The notes under the pieces: model-generated
What the model saw: the letters and a program-made list of their open reading frames with translations, nothing else
Database searches by the model: none
Told to the model about the DNA's origin: nothing
Shown here: one piece after another, positions 46,122 through 55,632 of the stretch
Layout of the letters: every line of letters begins with the position of its first letter
Position numbering within the stretch: the first letter of the stretch is position 1
Source: JAGVSR01 sp963750715
GTDB taxonomy: Bacteria > Pseudomonadota > Alphaproteobacteria > Rhizobiales > Hyphomicrobiaceae
Assembly (NCBI GenBank): GCA_963750715.1
Contig: CAVVRP010000014.1
Span: forward strand, 302,800-366,799
Direction: 5' to 3'
Length of the DNA stretch: 64,000 bases
Position numbers and translations under genes: made by a program

Positions 46122-49088
46122 ATGTCGCACAACAAGATGCTTATCGATGCCACCCACCCGGAAGAGACCCGGGTCGTGGTACTTCGCAATGGCCGCGTAG
46201 AGGAATTCGATTACGAAAGCGCCGCCCGAAAGATTCTCCGCGGCAACATTTATCTGGCGAAGGTGACACGCGTCGAGCCTTCGCTCCAGGCCGCTTTCGT
46301 CGACTACGGCGGAAACCGTCATGGGTTCCTCGCCTTCAACGAAATCCACCCTGACTATTATCAGATCCCGATGGCCGATCGGCAGGCCCTGCTTGAGCAG
46401 GAAGCCGCGGAAGAAGCCGCCGAGGACGCGGCCGCCGATGCGCACGCGGAACGCATGGCACGTCGTCGCCAGCAGCCCGGTAGCCGCTCGTCCCAGAATG
46501 CCAACGGCGAGAGCCCGCAATCCAGCGACGCGGACTACGGCGCCGACAACGGGGCGTCATATCCCCATGATGACGACGAAGATCATCAGGGCCGCCACGA
46601 AACGATGGCCGAGTCATCAATGGCGCCCGAGGAGGTCGTCGCGGAAGAACCGCCCGAACCCGAGACCGTAGGCGGCTTTGAGCCCAGCAGCGAGGGCGAT
46701 GGCGCCGATAACGACGACGAGCCGCAGGCCGTGTCATCGCATCAGGCGGAATGCTCCGAACGCGCTGCGCCCGACGCGCCGCGCGAGATCGGTCTAGTCG
46801 AGAACGAGGGCGTTCAGGAAGTGCCTGCTGCCGCCGTCGAAATCGATACCGTCGAACAGACTGGCACCGAAGACGCCCTGGAGGAGCTTCCCTCCCGTCC
46901 GCGCCGCCGCCCGCGCAGCTACAAGATCCAGGAAGTCATCAAGCGCCGCCAGGTCATTCTCGTGCAGGTCGTCAAGGAGGAGCGCGGCAACAAGGGCGCG
47001 GCCCTGACCACCTACTTGTCGCTTGCCGGCCGCTATACCGTTCTGATGCCAAACACCGCACGCGGCGGCGGGATCAGCCGCAAGATCACCAATCCGCAGG
47101 ACCGCAAGCGGTTGAAGGCGATCGCTGAGGAACTCGAAGTGCCGGAAGGCATGGGGCTCATCATCCGCACTGCTGGCGCGGCGCGCACCAAGCAGGAGAT
47201 CAAGCGCGATTTCGAGTACCTGCTACGACTGTGGGAGAGCGTGCGCGATCTGACGTTGCAATCTACTGCGCCGAGCCTCGTCTACGAGGAAGGCAACCTC
47301 ATCAAGCGTTCGATCCGCGACCTCTATAACAAGGACGTCGAGGAAATCGTCGTCGCGGGCGAGCACGCTCACCGTGAAGCCAAGGACTTCATGCGCATGC
47401 TCATGCCGAGTCATACCAAGAACGTCATTCAGCACTGCGACCCCGAACCGCTGTTCACGAAGTACGGCATCGAGCGCCAGCTGAACGCCATGTTCAGCCC
47501 CTACGTGACGCTGCGCTCGGGGGGCTACCTCGTCATCAACCAAACCGAAGCGCTCGTCGCCATCGACGTCAACTCGGGCAAATCCACGCGTGAGTTCTCC
47601 ATCGAGGAGACAGCGTACAACACCAACCTGGAGGCTTCGGACGAAATCGCGCGCCAGTTGAAGCTGCGCGACCTCGCCGGCCTCGTCGTCATCGACTTCA
47701 TCGATATGGAGGAAAAGCGCAACAGCCGCGCCGTCGAACGCCGGTTGAAAGACGCGCTTCGCTTCGACCGCGCCCGTATCCAGCTCGGCCGCATCAGCCA
47801 CTTCGGCTTGATGGAAATGTCGCGCCAACGTTTGCGCACCGGTGTTCTGGAAGGTTCGACGTCGCAGTGCGCGCATTGCCAGGGAACTGGCATCATCCGC
47901 TCCACCGAAAGCGTGGCGCTCGCCGTCATCCGCGGCCTAGAGGATACGCTCCTGGCTGGCGCGCGCACGTCGCTGGTCGCCACCACAACGGCCCAGGTTG
48001 CCCTTTACATCCTGAACAACAAGCGCGCCTTCATCAACGACATGGAAGCCCGCAACGGCGTATCCATTGCTGTGCAGGCGAGCGACAAGCTGCAGGGCGC
48101 CAATTTCACCATCGAGAAGGGCGCTGCTCCCGCGCAACCCGTCCGCCACCCCGAACGCAACGTCGTCAACATGGACTGGGGCTTCGAAGGAGAAGGTGAA
48201 GGCGAAGCCGCCGACGCGTCTGGCGACCACGATCAGGGCAGTCACGAGGCCGGCAGCCGCATCATCGAAATACGAGATGACGAGGACGCCGATCGAGAGG
48301 GTTCGGATGAGCGACGAGAAGGCCGCGAAAGCCGCGAGGGCGGACGCCGCAGGCGCCGTCGGCGCGGCCGCGGCCGTCGCGACGGACAGGGCGGCAGCGA
48401 AGGTAATCGCGACAACGGATTTGGCGGCGAGCAGCCAGCGGCGCGGTTCGAGCAGCCGGTCGACGACGACGATGTTCGCGTGCGCTCTTCCGCACCAGCC
48501 GAGTTCGACGACGCCGATGCCGGCCCGGATGACGAGGACGCAAGTCCGGAGTTGGCGGCGTGCGGCGATGGCCAACCGCACAGCAATGAAGATCGTAGTG
48601 TACGTCGCCGGAGGCGTGGCCGTCGCGGTGGTCGCCGCGGCCGCGATCGCAACGGGGCACCGGAAGGCGAGCCCGCGGCTTTTGGCGCCGAGCACGTCAC
48701 GGAACTGACGGTCGACGACTTTTCCGGCGCCGCGGGTGGATCTAACTATGAATCCGATCTGGACGAGCAGCCGCCCGCGCCGGTTGCCCGCCGACCCGAG
48801 CGGCCCACGGAGCAGCCTAACGTGGTCGAGCAACCGGTCGTCCCGGTCATTTCTGCCCCTGTCATTTCGGCAGCGGCGAGCCAAACCATTGCCTCAACCG
48901 AACGCGCGGCAGCCGAACCCGACACGCGCAGGGCCCGCGCCAAATACCAGACAACGGCCGGCGAGCCGAAGATCGAACGCGTGCGCGTGGCGCCAGACGA
49001 GGTTGTCGCAGTACCCGAGCCCAGCGCGGTTCCCGCAGGCGCGCCATCGCGCAAGGGCTGGTGGCAGCGCAAGCTAAGTGGCGGATGA
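46122..49088 (+). CDS. rne: Ribonuclease E/G family protein (RNase E)
   Basis: The main mRNA-decay endonuclease, scaffold of the degradosome (988 residues). An N-terminal S1 domain (residues 35-75, GNIYLAKVTRVEPSLQAAFVDYGG) is interrupted by a long acidic insertion of about 170 residues before the fold resumes (SYKIQEVIKRRQVILVQVV). The catalytic DNase I-like part has VAIDVNSGKSTRE and VVIDFIDMEEKRN. The zinc-link is CAHCQGTG. The C-terminal third is disordered, with two Arg-rich RNA-binding patches (RRRRRRGRGRRDG and RRRRGRRGGRRGRDR). ATG at 46122 is chosen. A hairpin terminator follows 22 bases after the stop. Confidence 0.95.
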   Translation: MSHNKMLIDATHPEETRVVVLRNGRVEEFDYESAARKILRGNIYLAKVTRVEPSLQAAFVDYGGNRHGFLAFNEIHPDYYQIPMADRQALLEQEAAEEAAEDAAADAHAERMARRRQQPGSRSSQNANGESPQSSDADYGADNGASYPHDDDEDHQGRHETMAESSMAPEEVVAEEPPEPETVGGFEPSSEGDGADNDDEPQAVSSHQAECSERAAPDAPREIGLVENEGVQEVPAAAVEIDTVEQTGTEDALEELPSRPRRRPRSYKIQEVIKRRQVILVQVVKEERGNKGAALTTYLSLAGRYTVLMPNTARGGGISRKITNPQDRKRLKAIAEELEVPEGMGLIIRTAGAARTKQEIKRDFEYLLRLWESVRDLTLQSTAPSLVYEEGNLIKRSIRDLYNKDVEEIVVAGEHAHREAKDFMRMLMPSHTKNVIQHCDPEPLFTKYGIERQLNAMFSPYVTLRSGGYLVINQTEALVAIDVNSGKSTREFSIEETAYNTNLEASDEIARQLKLRDLAGLVVIDFIDMEEKRNSRAVERRLKDALRFDRARIQLGRISHFGLMEMSRQRLRTGVLEGSTSQCAHCQGTGIIRSTESVALAVIRGLEDTLLAGARTSLVATTTAQVALYILNNKRAFINDMEARNGVSIAVQASDKLQGANFTIEKGAAPAQPVRHPERNVVNMDWGFEGEGEGEAADASGDHDQGSHEAGSRIIEIRDDEDADREGSDERREGRESREGGRRRRRRRGRGRRDGQGGSEGNRDNGFGGEQPAARFEQPVDDDDVRVRSSAPAEFDDADAGPDDEDASPELAACGDGQPHSNEDRSVRRRRRGRRGGRRGRDRNGAPEGEPAAFGAEHVTELTVDDFSGAAGGSNYESDLDEQPPAPVARRPERPTEQPNVVEQPVVPVISAPVISAAASQTIASTERAAAEPDTRRARAKYQTTAGEPKIERVRVAPDEVVAVPEPSAVPAGAPSRKGWWQRKLSGG

Positions 49089-49110
49089 CGGTTATGCGAA
49101 ATTGACATAG

Positions 49111-49150
49111 GAAAAAGGCCAGACCAATTGTTCGGCCTCTTTCATTTTTT
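49111..49150 (+). terminator. Terminator of rne
   Basis: GAAAAAGGCC (49111-49120) pairs with GGCCTCTTTC (49134-49143) with one mismatch. TTTTTT follows at 49145-49150. Confidence 0.8.
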
Positions 49151-49552
49151 AAATCAGCTAGATACCGAACCACTTGAGCTCCGCGTTTCAATTCAACGTT
49201 ACTGATCACCGCCGCGGCATCTCATACGTCCTTTCATCCGCATTTTTGCCATTATGGACCGGCGTTTACCGTGTTGACTGCTGTCGGACAATCAGGTTTG
49301 CAGCCGAGGCACGCCGTGCCCGAGCCCTGCAAAAACCGCAGATCGAAGAAGTACGGGCAGCTTCAAATCGCAGCAACCGCCTGGATCGATCCGGCACCTG
49401 CTGGCTCCGCTGGATTTGGCACGAAGGGCGAGTGTTCTCAGCAAGGAGCTTCGCCAGACATCAGCGTGTCATATCCACGTCGACATCGGCTACCGGTTCC
49501 TGTCACTGGGCGCCAACAGCGGTCGGGGCTAATTTCTTTTGTATCGCTTTAC

Positions 49553-49586
49553 AGGGGCGGGGCCGGCGACGGCCCCGCCCCTTTTT
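49553..49586 (+). terminator. Strong intrinsic terminator
   Basis: A perfect 12-base stem (AGGGGCGGGGCC at 49553-49564 and its complement at 49571-49582) closes a six-base loop and is followed by T's to 49586. It points to the right. No gene I can name ends just before it. Confidence 0.8.
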
Positions 49587-49749
49587 GATGAGGCCGCCCG
49601 TTTTCCAAGACCAAGGCTTCATGAGCGCCAGCGCTTTTTGCCTTGGTCCTGCCCCAATGGGACCGGCTCATGCGTCGGGCTGAACCCGGCGCCGCATCGA
49701 CCGGCGCGGCGTGCGCAATTACCTGTCTAACATCGTGCCGGGGCTTGCG

Positions 49750-51192
49750 ATGCAGCTTCACCACATACTGAATTTCTGTCGCATTTACACGAACGAGCGC
49801 GTGGCAGGGACGTGCCGCTCCGCTCTCGTGGTGCTTGGGCTCGCCATCAGCGCGGCGACCGCGTGTCTTCCCGCGCAGGGACATGCGCAGGGAATCCCGC
49901 TGATCCGCGACACCGAAATCGAAAACCTTCTCAATGACTATGCCCGGCCGATCTTCAAGGCGGCGGGTCTTGGTTCGGGCCGAGTTGCCGTCCGCATCGT
50001 CAACAACGAAGCCTTCAACGCCTTCGTCGTCGATGGACGCAGCGTCTACATTCACACCGGGGCTCTGCTGCAGGCACAAACCCCAAACGAGGTTATCGGC
50101 GTGCTGGCCCACGAGTTCAGGCCACATCGCCGGCGGGCACATGGCGGCGCTTCGGGCTCGCATCGCAAAGGACCGAGAACTCGCGCGCTCATCGCACAAA
50201 TCCTTGGACTTGGCCTGATGGTTGCCGGGGGCGTTTCAGGTGGCGACAGTGGCCGGGACCTCGGCGGCGCCGGCCAGAGCGTGCTGCAGGGCGGCACGGA
50301 AGTCATCATGCGCGGCTTAACCGCCGAGCGTCGATCGCAGGAATCGGCCGCCGACCAGGCAGGTCTTTCTTATCTCAACGCAACCAAACAGTCGGGCCGA
50401 GGCATGCTAGCGACGTTCGAGCGGTTCGCGGGACAGGAAATGTTCTCCGACCAGCACAAGGATCCGTTCGCCCGAACCCACCCGGTGGCAACGGACCGTC
50501 TCGCGCGTCTTCGGGAACTCGTGGAATCGAGCCCCAGCTTCAGCGCCTTCGATCCCCCGGAACTGCAATTGCGCCACGACATGATGCGCGCCAAACTGTC
50601 AGGCTATATCGAGGACCCGCAGACCGTGTTCAACCGCTATCCGTCCAGCGACATGTCGATGCCGGCCCGGTACGCGCGCGCCGCAGCGCGCTTTCGCATG
50701 GGCGGTTCGAGCGGGCCTGACGCTGCCATAACCGATGCGGAAGCATTGATCCGCGACCAACCTTCAAACCCCTATTTCTGGGAGCTGAAGGGCGACTTTC
50801 TACAGAAGGCCGGTCGCGCCGACGAAGCGGTGGCGGTTCTGCGAAAGGCCGTTCAACTGACTGGCGGCGAAGCGCCCTTGATCAACATACAGCTGGCTCA
50901 AGTGCTGCTTCAGAGCAAGCAGAAGTCGGCAACCGATGAAGCCATCGCCATCTTGCGCAAGGCGTTGACACGGGAGGACGAGAACGCAATGGCCTACAAC
51001 ATGCTGGGGCAGGCCTATTACGATAAAGGCCTGCTGCCGCAGTCTGAGTTGGCGCGAGCGCAAGGATTGTTCTACTTTGGCGCCATCAAACAGGCGCAGG
51101 AGTTCGCCAAGCGTGCGCAGGGAGGCCTAAAACCCGGCAGCCCCGAATGGGTCAAGGCGGACGACATCATCAATTATCGCCCGCAGACGTAA
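49750..51192 (+). CDS. M48-family metallopeptidase with TPR repeats, active site scrambled
   Basis: A BepA-like periplasmic protease (480 residues). A signal peptide (about residues 20-48) precedes IPLIRDTEIENLLNDYARPIF and a zinc-protease domain ending with ESAADQAGLSYL, then TPR-like helices (about 330-470). The expected HExxH zinc motif is disturbed. At 50113 the frame reads AHEFRPHRRRAHGG, but the sequence read one base later gives HES-GHIAGGHMAALRARIAKDREL, the true family sequence. One extra T at 50116-50117 and a compensating loss near 50190 scramble about 25 residues. Either it is a sequencing artefact or the protein is inactive. ATG at 49750 is favoured over GTG at 49711. Confidence 0.8.
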   Translation: MQLHHILNFCRIYTNERVAGTCRSALVVLGLAISAATACLPAQGHAQGIPLIRDTEIENLLNDYARPIFKAAGLGSGRVAVRIVNNEAFNAFVVDGRSVYIHTGALLQAQTPNEVIGVLAHEFRPHRRRAHGGASGSHRKGPRTRALIAQILGLGLMVAGGVSGGDSGRDLGGAGQSVLQGGTEVIMRGLTAERRSQESAADQAGLSYLNATKQSGRGMLATFERFAGQEMFSDQHKDPFARTHPVATDRLARLRELVESSPSFSAFDPPELQLRHDMMRAKLSGYIEDPQTVFNRYPSSDMSMPARYARAAARFRMGGSSGPDAAITDAEALIRDQPSNPYFWELKGDFLQKAGRADEAVAVLRKAVQLTGGEAPLINIQLAQVLLQSKQKSATDEAIAILRKALTREDENAMAYNMLGQAYYDKGLLPQSELARAQGLFYFGAIKQAQEFAKRAQGGLKPGSPEWVKADDIINYRPQT

Positions 51193-51274
51193 AGCCTACA
51201 GGCAGTCAGCCGCGTCCAGCCGGCACTCCGTGCCACACAACCAACCCTTTATTTCAGGATTTCGGGACCCGACT

Positions 51275-52150
51275 ATGCAGAGCGAAGGCCAAAACGAACC
51301 TCGGGGCAAGAGCAAGTCCGGCATCAGCCGCACCAGCATCCTGCTCATCCTGCCGGTGATTCTGCTCGCGGGCGTTGCGATGTTGGTGAGCAAGCCCGCG
51401 CCGCTTTTCGGCGAGCAGGCGCCAGCGGCCGCCCAGCCTGCCGCGCCGGCCGTCGATACATCGATGTTCACCGCGGATCAGAAAGGGGCGATCGGTCAGA
51501 TCGTGAAGGATTACCTCATTGCACATCCCGAGATCATAGTTGAAGTGCAAGGCGCTCTCGAAGCCAAGATGGCGAAGGAGGAAGCGCAGCGCACGAGAAA
51601 GCTCGTCTCGCAGTTGTCGAAGGAAATCTATCGCAGCCCCAATGCGCCGACCGCTGGCAATCCGAACGGCGATATCACCGTCGTCGAGTTCTTCGATTAC
51701 AACTGCGGCTACTGTAAGCGCGGCTTTGCCGATGTCGCGAAACTTGTCGAGAGCGATCCGAAAGTGCGGGTCGTGTTCAAGGAGTTCCCGATCCTCAGCA
51801 AGGACTCGGAGGAAGCATCCAAGGTTGCGCTCGCTGCCCGCAAGCAGGGTAAGTACTGGGAGATCCACAAGGCCCTGATCGAATCGAAAGGCAAGGTCGG
51901 AGAATCCGCCGCGTTGAAGGCGGCCGAAGGGCTCGGCCTCGACATGGCCAAGCTGAAAGCCGACAAGGACAGCGCCGAGGTGACGGGTGAGCTTGCTAGC
52001 GTCCAGGAACTGGCCAAAAAGATGGGCATCAACGGCACGCCGCACTTCCTCGTCGGCGACCAGGCCATCGGCGGCGCACCCGAGCATCTTTTCGAGCTGC
52101 TGACGTCGCAAGTCGCGGAACTGCGCAAGACGGGATGCGCCTATTGCTGA
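51275..52150 (+). CDS. DsbA-family thiol oxidoreductase
   Basis: A 291-residue exported thioredoxin-fold protein of the Com1/DsbA type. Residues 14-35 form the N-terminal anchor or signal helix. A helical dimerisation-like segment (about 65-115, IGQIVKDYLIAHPEIIVEVQ) follows. The thioredoxin part has the active-site FFDYNCGYCKRGF, with Cys-Gly-Tyr-Cys near 144-147, a cis-Pro loop in GINGTPHFLVG and a helical insertion. Members of this group isomerise or oxidise disulfides, and many load outer-membrane or secreted proteins. ATG at 51275 is chosen. It follows the M48 gene. Confidence 0.9.
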   Translation: MQSEGQNEPRGKSKSGISRTSILLILPVILLAGVAMLVSKPAPLFGEQAPAAAQPAAPAVDTSMFTADQKGAIGQIVKDYLIAHPEIIVEVQGALEAKMAKEEAQRTRKLVSQLSKEIYRSPNAPTAGNPNGDITVVEFFDYNCGYCKRGFADVAKLVESDPKVRVVFKEFPILSKDSEEASKVALAARKQGKYWEIHKALIESKGKVGESAALKAAEGLGLDMAKLKADKDSAEVTGELASVQELAKKMGINGTPHFLVGDQAIGGAPEHLFELLTSQVAELRKTGCAYC

Positions 52151-52352
52151 CGCCCACTGGCTGGCGGGACATGTTTGCCCCGTCAGCGGGTAGTAGCGAT
52201 TTTCATCAACACAAGGTTGTTTATACACGCCTCACGGGGCTAGCCATCGGGGAAAGGTGCTTGTAGGAATGAACTCCCGTGGCGGAGGCGTGTCGCGTTT
52301 CCTGCTCCGTCGCGCGCTGCCATCCTCATGAAGCACCAGCGAAAACAATCTG

Positions 52353-52799
52353 ATGACGAAGCCGGTCTACATTCTCAACGGACCCAACCTGAACATGCTC
52401 GGCCGGCGTGAGCCGGAGGTCTACGGTCATGAGACGCTCGACGATATCGCCGCGCGCGCGGGCCGCCGGGCGGCATCACTCAACCTCCAGACGGTCTTTC
52501 GACAGTCCAATCATGAGGGTGAGTTGATCGGCTGGATACAGGAGGCGCGCGACGCCGCTTCCGGCATCATCCTTAACGCGGGCGCGCTGACGCATTCCTC
52601 AATCGGCATTCTCGATGCCCTGCAAGCCGCCGAGCGGCCGGTTATCGAAGTGCATCTGTCGAACATCTTCAGACGCGACAGCTTCCGTCACCACTCCTAC
52701 GTGTCGCTTGGCGCGAACGGAGTGATCTGCGGCCTGGGCGCCCAGGGCTACGAACTGGCCCTCGAAGCGATGGCTTTACTTGCGAAGCACAATGGCTAA
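52353..52799 (+). CDS. aroQ: 3-dehydroquinate dehydratase, type II
   Basis: Shikimate pathway enzyme that makes 3-dehydroshikimate from 3-dehydroquinate. The 148 residues are normal. GPNLNMLGRREPEVYG includes the flexible catalytic loop with its Arg and Tyr. QSNHEGELIGWIQEA and ILNAGALTHSSIGILDAL follow, and VIEVHLSNIFRRDSFRHHSY carries the catalytic His. It is the first gene of the conserved aroQ-accB-accC-aat string. Confidence 0.96.
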   Translation: MTKPVYILNGPNLNMLGRREPEVYGHETLDDIAARAGRRAASLNLQTVFRQSNHEGELIGWIQEARDAASGIILNAGALTHSSIGILDALQAAERPVIEVHLSNIFRRDSFRHHSYVSLGANGVICGLGAQGYELALEAMALLAKHNG

Positions 52800-52860
52800 A
52801 GCAAAATTAAGGGCAACCAAGCCGAAGTGGGCAACAGACAATAAAAGGGGACGACGCCAA

Positions 52861-53340
52861 ATGACCGGCAACAACTCGAGCGAGAAGCCTGGCGCCGAGC
52901 AGAAGCTGATCCGCGACCTGGCAGAGATGCTGGTCGAAACCGGCTTGAGCGAGATCGAAATCGAGAAGGCGGGCCTGAAGATACGCGTCGCCCGCACACT
53001 GACTGTCGCAGCATCCGTTCCCGCTGCCCACGCGCATGCGCCACTCCCTGCGGCGGCGCCGGCGTCGGCCTCTGCAGCGCCGGCCGCTGCCGATCCGGGC
53101 AAGCATCCCGGCGTCGTCAAATCGCCGATGGTCGGCACCGCCTACCGTTCGCCCGACCCTGCCGCGCCCCCATTCATAGAGATCGGCTCACGTGTGGCAC
53201 AAGGTGACACCATCCTGATCATCGAGGCCATGAAAACCATGAACCAGATACCGGCCCCGCGCGCCGGAACCGTGACTTCGGTTTTCTTCGAAAACGGCCA
53301 GCCGGTCGAATACGGCGAGCCGCTCGTCATCATCGAATAA
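52861..53340 (+). CDS. accB: Biotin carboxyl carrier protein of acetyl-CoA carboxylase
   Basis: The carrier subunit of acetyl-CoA carboxylase (159 residues). A helical N-terminus (LIRDLAEMLVETGLSEIEIE) is followed by an Ala/Pro-rich linker (about 65-90) and the biotinyl domain. The biotin Lys is 125 in the EAMKTMN motif. A GGGGACG site precedes ATG 52861; an earlier ATG gives a basic extension unlike the family. It is 61 bases after aroQ and 90 bases before accC. Confidence 0.95.
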   Translation: MTGNNSSEKPGAEQKLIRDLAEMLVETGLSEIEIEKAGLKIRVARTLTVAASVPAAHAHAPLPAAAPASASAAPAAADPGKHPGVVKSPMVGTAYRSPDPAAPPFIEIGSRVAQGDTILIIEAMKTMNQIPAPRAGTVTSVFFENGQPVEYGEPLVIIE

Positions 53341-53430
53341 GGGAGGGGGCAACCGGCATCAGTCAACAGGCAGGTGGAGATCGTCGAACCCGCTGCCTGC
53401 TGCCTGGTGCCCGATGCCCGATTTGTAAGC

Positions 53431-54771
53431 ATGTTCGATAAGGTCCTGATCGCGAACCGGGGTGAGATTGCGCTGCGCATCCAGCGCGCATGCAAAGAAC
53501 TCGGCATCGCGACCGTCGCCGTCCATTCCACCGCAGACGCAGACGCCATGCATGTCCGGCTGGCGGACGAGAGCGTCTGCATCGGTCCGCCGCAGTCGTC
53601 GGAAAGCTACCTCAACATTCCACGGCTCCTCGCCGCCTGCGAGATCACCGGCGCGGACGCGGTCCACCCCGGTTACGGCTTCCTGTCCGAAAACGCGCGC
53701 TTCGCCGAAATTCTCGAAGAGCATGCGATCACGTTCATCGGGCCGACGTCCGAGCATATCCGGATCATGGGCGACAAGATTCAGGCCAAGAAGACAGCCA
53801 CGTCACTCGGAATTCCCTGTGTTCCCGGATCGGACGGTGCCGTCGAGACAGAAGCCGACGCCACGAAATTCGCCAAGGTCATGGGCTTCCCTGTGCTCAT
53901 CAAGGCGACCGCAGGCGGCGGCGGGCGGGGCATGAAGGTCGCGCACTCGGCAGCCGATCTGGGCCTCGCCTTTTCGACTGCCCGCTCCGAGGCAAAGGCC
54001 GCCTTCGGCAACGACAGCATCTACATCGAAAAGTACCTGACAAAGCCTCGTCACATCGAGATCCAGGTGTTCGGCGACGGCCAAGGCAATGCCGTCCACC
54101 TCGGCGAGCGCGACTGCTCGCTACAGCGCCGCCACCAGAAAGTGTTCGAAGAAGCACCCTCGCCCGCGCTCAATGACGCAGCTCGCTCCAAGATCGGCGA
54201 GACCGTCGCGGCGGCGATGCGCAAGATCAAGTATCGCGGAGCAGGAACCGTCGAGTTCCTCTACGAAGATGGCGAGTTCTACTTCATTGAAATGAACACC
54301 CGCATTCAGGTCGAGCACCCGGTCACCGAGGCCATCACAGGCATCGACCTCGTGCTCGAGCAGATCCGTGTTGCCTCGGGCGCGCAACTCACCTTCAAGC
54401 AGGAGGACGTGACGTTCTCCGGACACGCCATCGAATGCCGTATCAACGCAGAAAACCCGCGCACCTTCCGTCCGTCACCCGGGCAGATCACCTATTGGCA
54501 TCCGCCCGGCGGCCTTGGCATCCGGGTCGACAGCGGCGCCTACCAGGGCTATCGCATCCCTCCCTACTATGACAGCCTCATCGGCAAGTTGATCGTTCAT
54601 GGCAAGACCCGCAACGAGTGCATGATGCGCCTGAAGCGGGCACTCTCGGAATTCGTGATCGACGGCATAGAAACCACGATCCCTCTGTTCACGGAACTGA
54701 TCCGCCAGCCCGACATCGTCAACGGAATGTATGATATCCATTGGCTCGAAAAGCACCTTGGCAAGCAGTAG
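53431..54771 (+). CDS. accC: Biotin carboxylase of acetyl-CoA carboxylase
   Basis: Carboxylates biotin on AccB with ATP and bicarbonate (446 residues). The N-terminal domain begins FDKVLIANRGEIALRI. The ATP-grasp domain has the glycine-rich loop GGGGRGMKVA, MNTRIQVEHPVTEAITGIDLV (catalytic Glu and Arg) and a HAIECRINAENP C-terminal segment. ATG at 53431 is chosen; the upstream open frame lacks family similarity. It is in the accB-accC operon. Confidence 0.97.
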   Translation: MFDKVLIANRGEIALRIQRACKELGIATVAVHSTADADAMHVRLADESVCIGPPQSSESYLNIPRLLAACEITGADAVHPGYGFLSENARFAEILEEHAITFIGPTSEHIRIMGDKIQAKKTATSLGIPCVPGSDGAVETEADATKFAKVMGFPVLIKATAGGGGRGMKVAHSAADLGLAFSTARSEAKAAFGNDSIYIEKYLTKPRHIEIQVFGDGQGNAVHLGERDCSLQRRHQKVFEEAPSPALNDAARSKIGETVAAAMRKIKYRGAGTVEFLYEDGEFYFIEMNTRIQVEHPVTEAITGIDLVLEQIRVASGAQLTFKQEDVTFSGHAIECRINAENPRTFRPSPGQITYWHPPGGLGIRVDSGAYQGYRIPPYYDSLIGKLIVHGKTRNECMMRLKRALSEFVIDGIETTIPLFTELIRQPDIVNGMYDIHWLEKHLGKQ

Positions 54772-54855
54772 CTTCTCTCGATCGGGCCTCCACACCGGCG
54801 CGCGAAGCCGCTACCTTCGCTATCGGCACGTCGAGCTGACAGCGAAAGCCCTGCC

Positions 54856-55539
54856 GTGACGTCACGCGACGATATCATGATCGAGATCACGCCACAGGTT
54901 CTCCTGAAGGCGTACAGCTGCGGGATTTTTCCGATGGCAGAAGGCGCCGATGATCCGGCGCTCTACTGGATCGAGCCGCAGCATCGAGGGCTGCTGCCCC
55001 TCGACAACGTCCATATTCCCCGCCGCCTCGCGCGATCTATTCGCCAGGCGCCGTTCGATATTCGCATCGATACCGACTATGAAGGCGTGATCGAGGGTTG
55101 TGCCGCCGCGCGTAGCGGGCGGCGATCGACCTGGATCAACGCTCGCATTCGCAGTCTCTACCGGGAACTGTTCGACCTGCGTCATTGCCACACTGTGGAA
55201 GTGTGGAACGGCGCCAGGCTCGTCGGGGGGCTGTACGGGGTGGCACTTGGCGGGGCCTTCTTCGGCGAAAGCATGTTTTCCTACGAACGCGATGCCTCGA
55301 AAGTGGCTCTCGTTTACCTTGCCGCACGTCTGATTCATGGTGACTTCACGCTGCTCGACACGCAATTCGTGACAGACCACCTCCGTCAGTTCGGCACGAT
55401 CGAAGTTGGCCGCGAGACGTTCCATGACAAGCTAGATGCATCATTGAAGGCGAAGGCGGAATTCCTGCGCCTCGCCGCGGATACCCCACCGGAGGCAATT
55501 CTTGCCATCGTGAAGGGCGCACAAGCCCACGAACGTTGA
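54856..55539 (+). CDS. aat: Leucyl/phenylalanyl-tRNA-protein transferase
   Basis: Attaches Leu or Phe from tRNA to proteins that have N-terminal Lys or Arg, the first step of the N-end rule. The hallmark segments are LLKAYSCGIFPMAE, YWIEPQHRG, FDIRIDTDYEGVIEGCA, YGVALGGAFFGESMF and LLDTQFVTDHLRQFG. The 227 residues are normal. GTG at 54856 is preferred, although ATG at 54877 is also possible. It is the last gene of the aroQ-accB-accC-aat string. Confidence 0.95.
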   Translation: MTSRDDIMIEITPQVLLKAYSCGIFPMAEGADDPALYWIEPQHRGLLPLDNVHIPRRLARSIRQAPFDIRIDTDYEGVIEGCAAARSGRRSTWINARIRSLYRELFDLRHCHTVEVWNGARLVGGLYGVALGGAFFGESMFSYERDASKVALVYLAARLIHGDFTLLDTQFVTDHLRQFGTIEVGRETFHDKLDASLKAKAEFLRLAADTPPEAILAIVKGAQAHER

Positions 55540-55632
55540 CCAATCCGCATAATGTTTGGGCGTCTGCGGCCAAGCCACCCTATTCAGAACGCGCGGCGCC
55601 TGATACCCGATAAGCTCAATGAGTTAGTCCGG

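Larger units (their letters stand above)
49089..49749. other. Intergenic region with two terminators and no clear gene
   Basis: These 661 bases hold the rne terminator, about 400 bases with no protein or RNA family that I recognise, a very strong second terminator, and the leader of the M48 protease gene. I searched the middle for tmRNA, RNase P, SRP and 6S RNA features by eye and found none. Confidence 0.45.

Noticed and set aside
49151..49552. tmRNA, RNase P, SRP RNA or 6S RNA between rne and the M48 gene
   Set aside because: None of the conserved short motifs of these RNAs was visible, so I listed the region only as unexplained.
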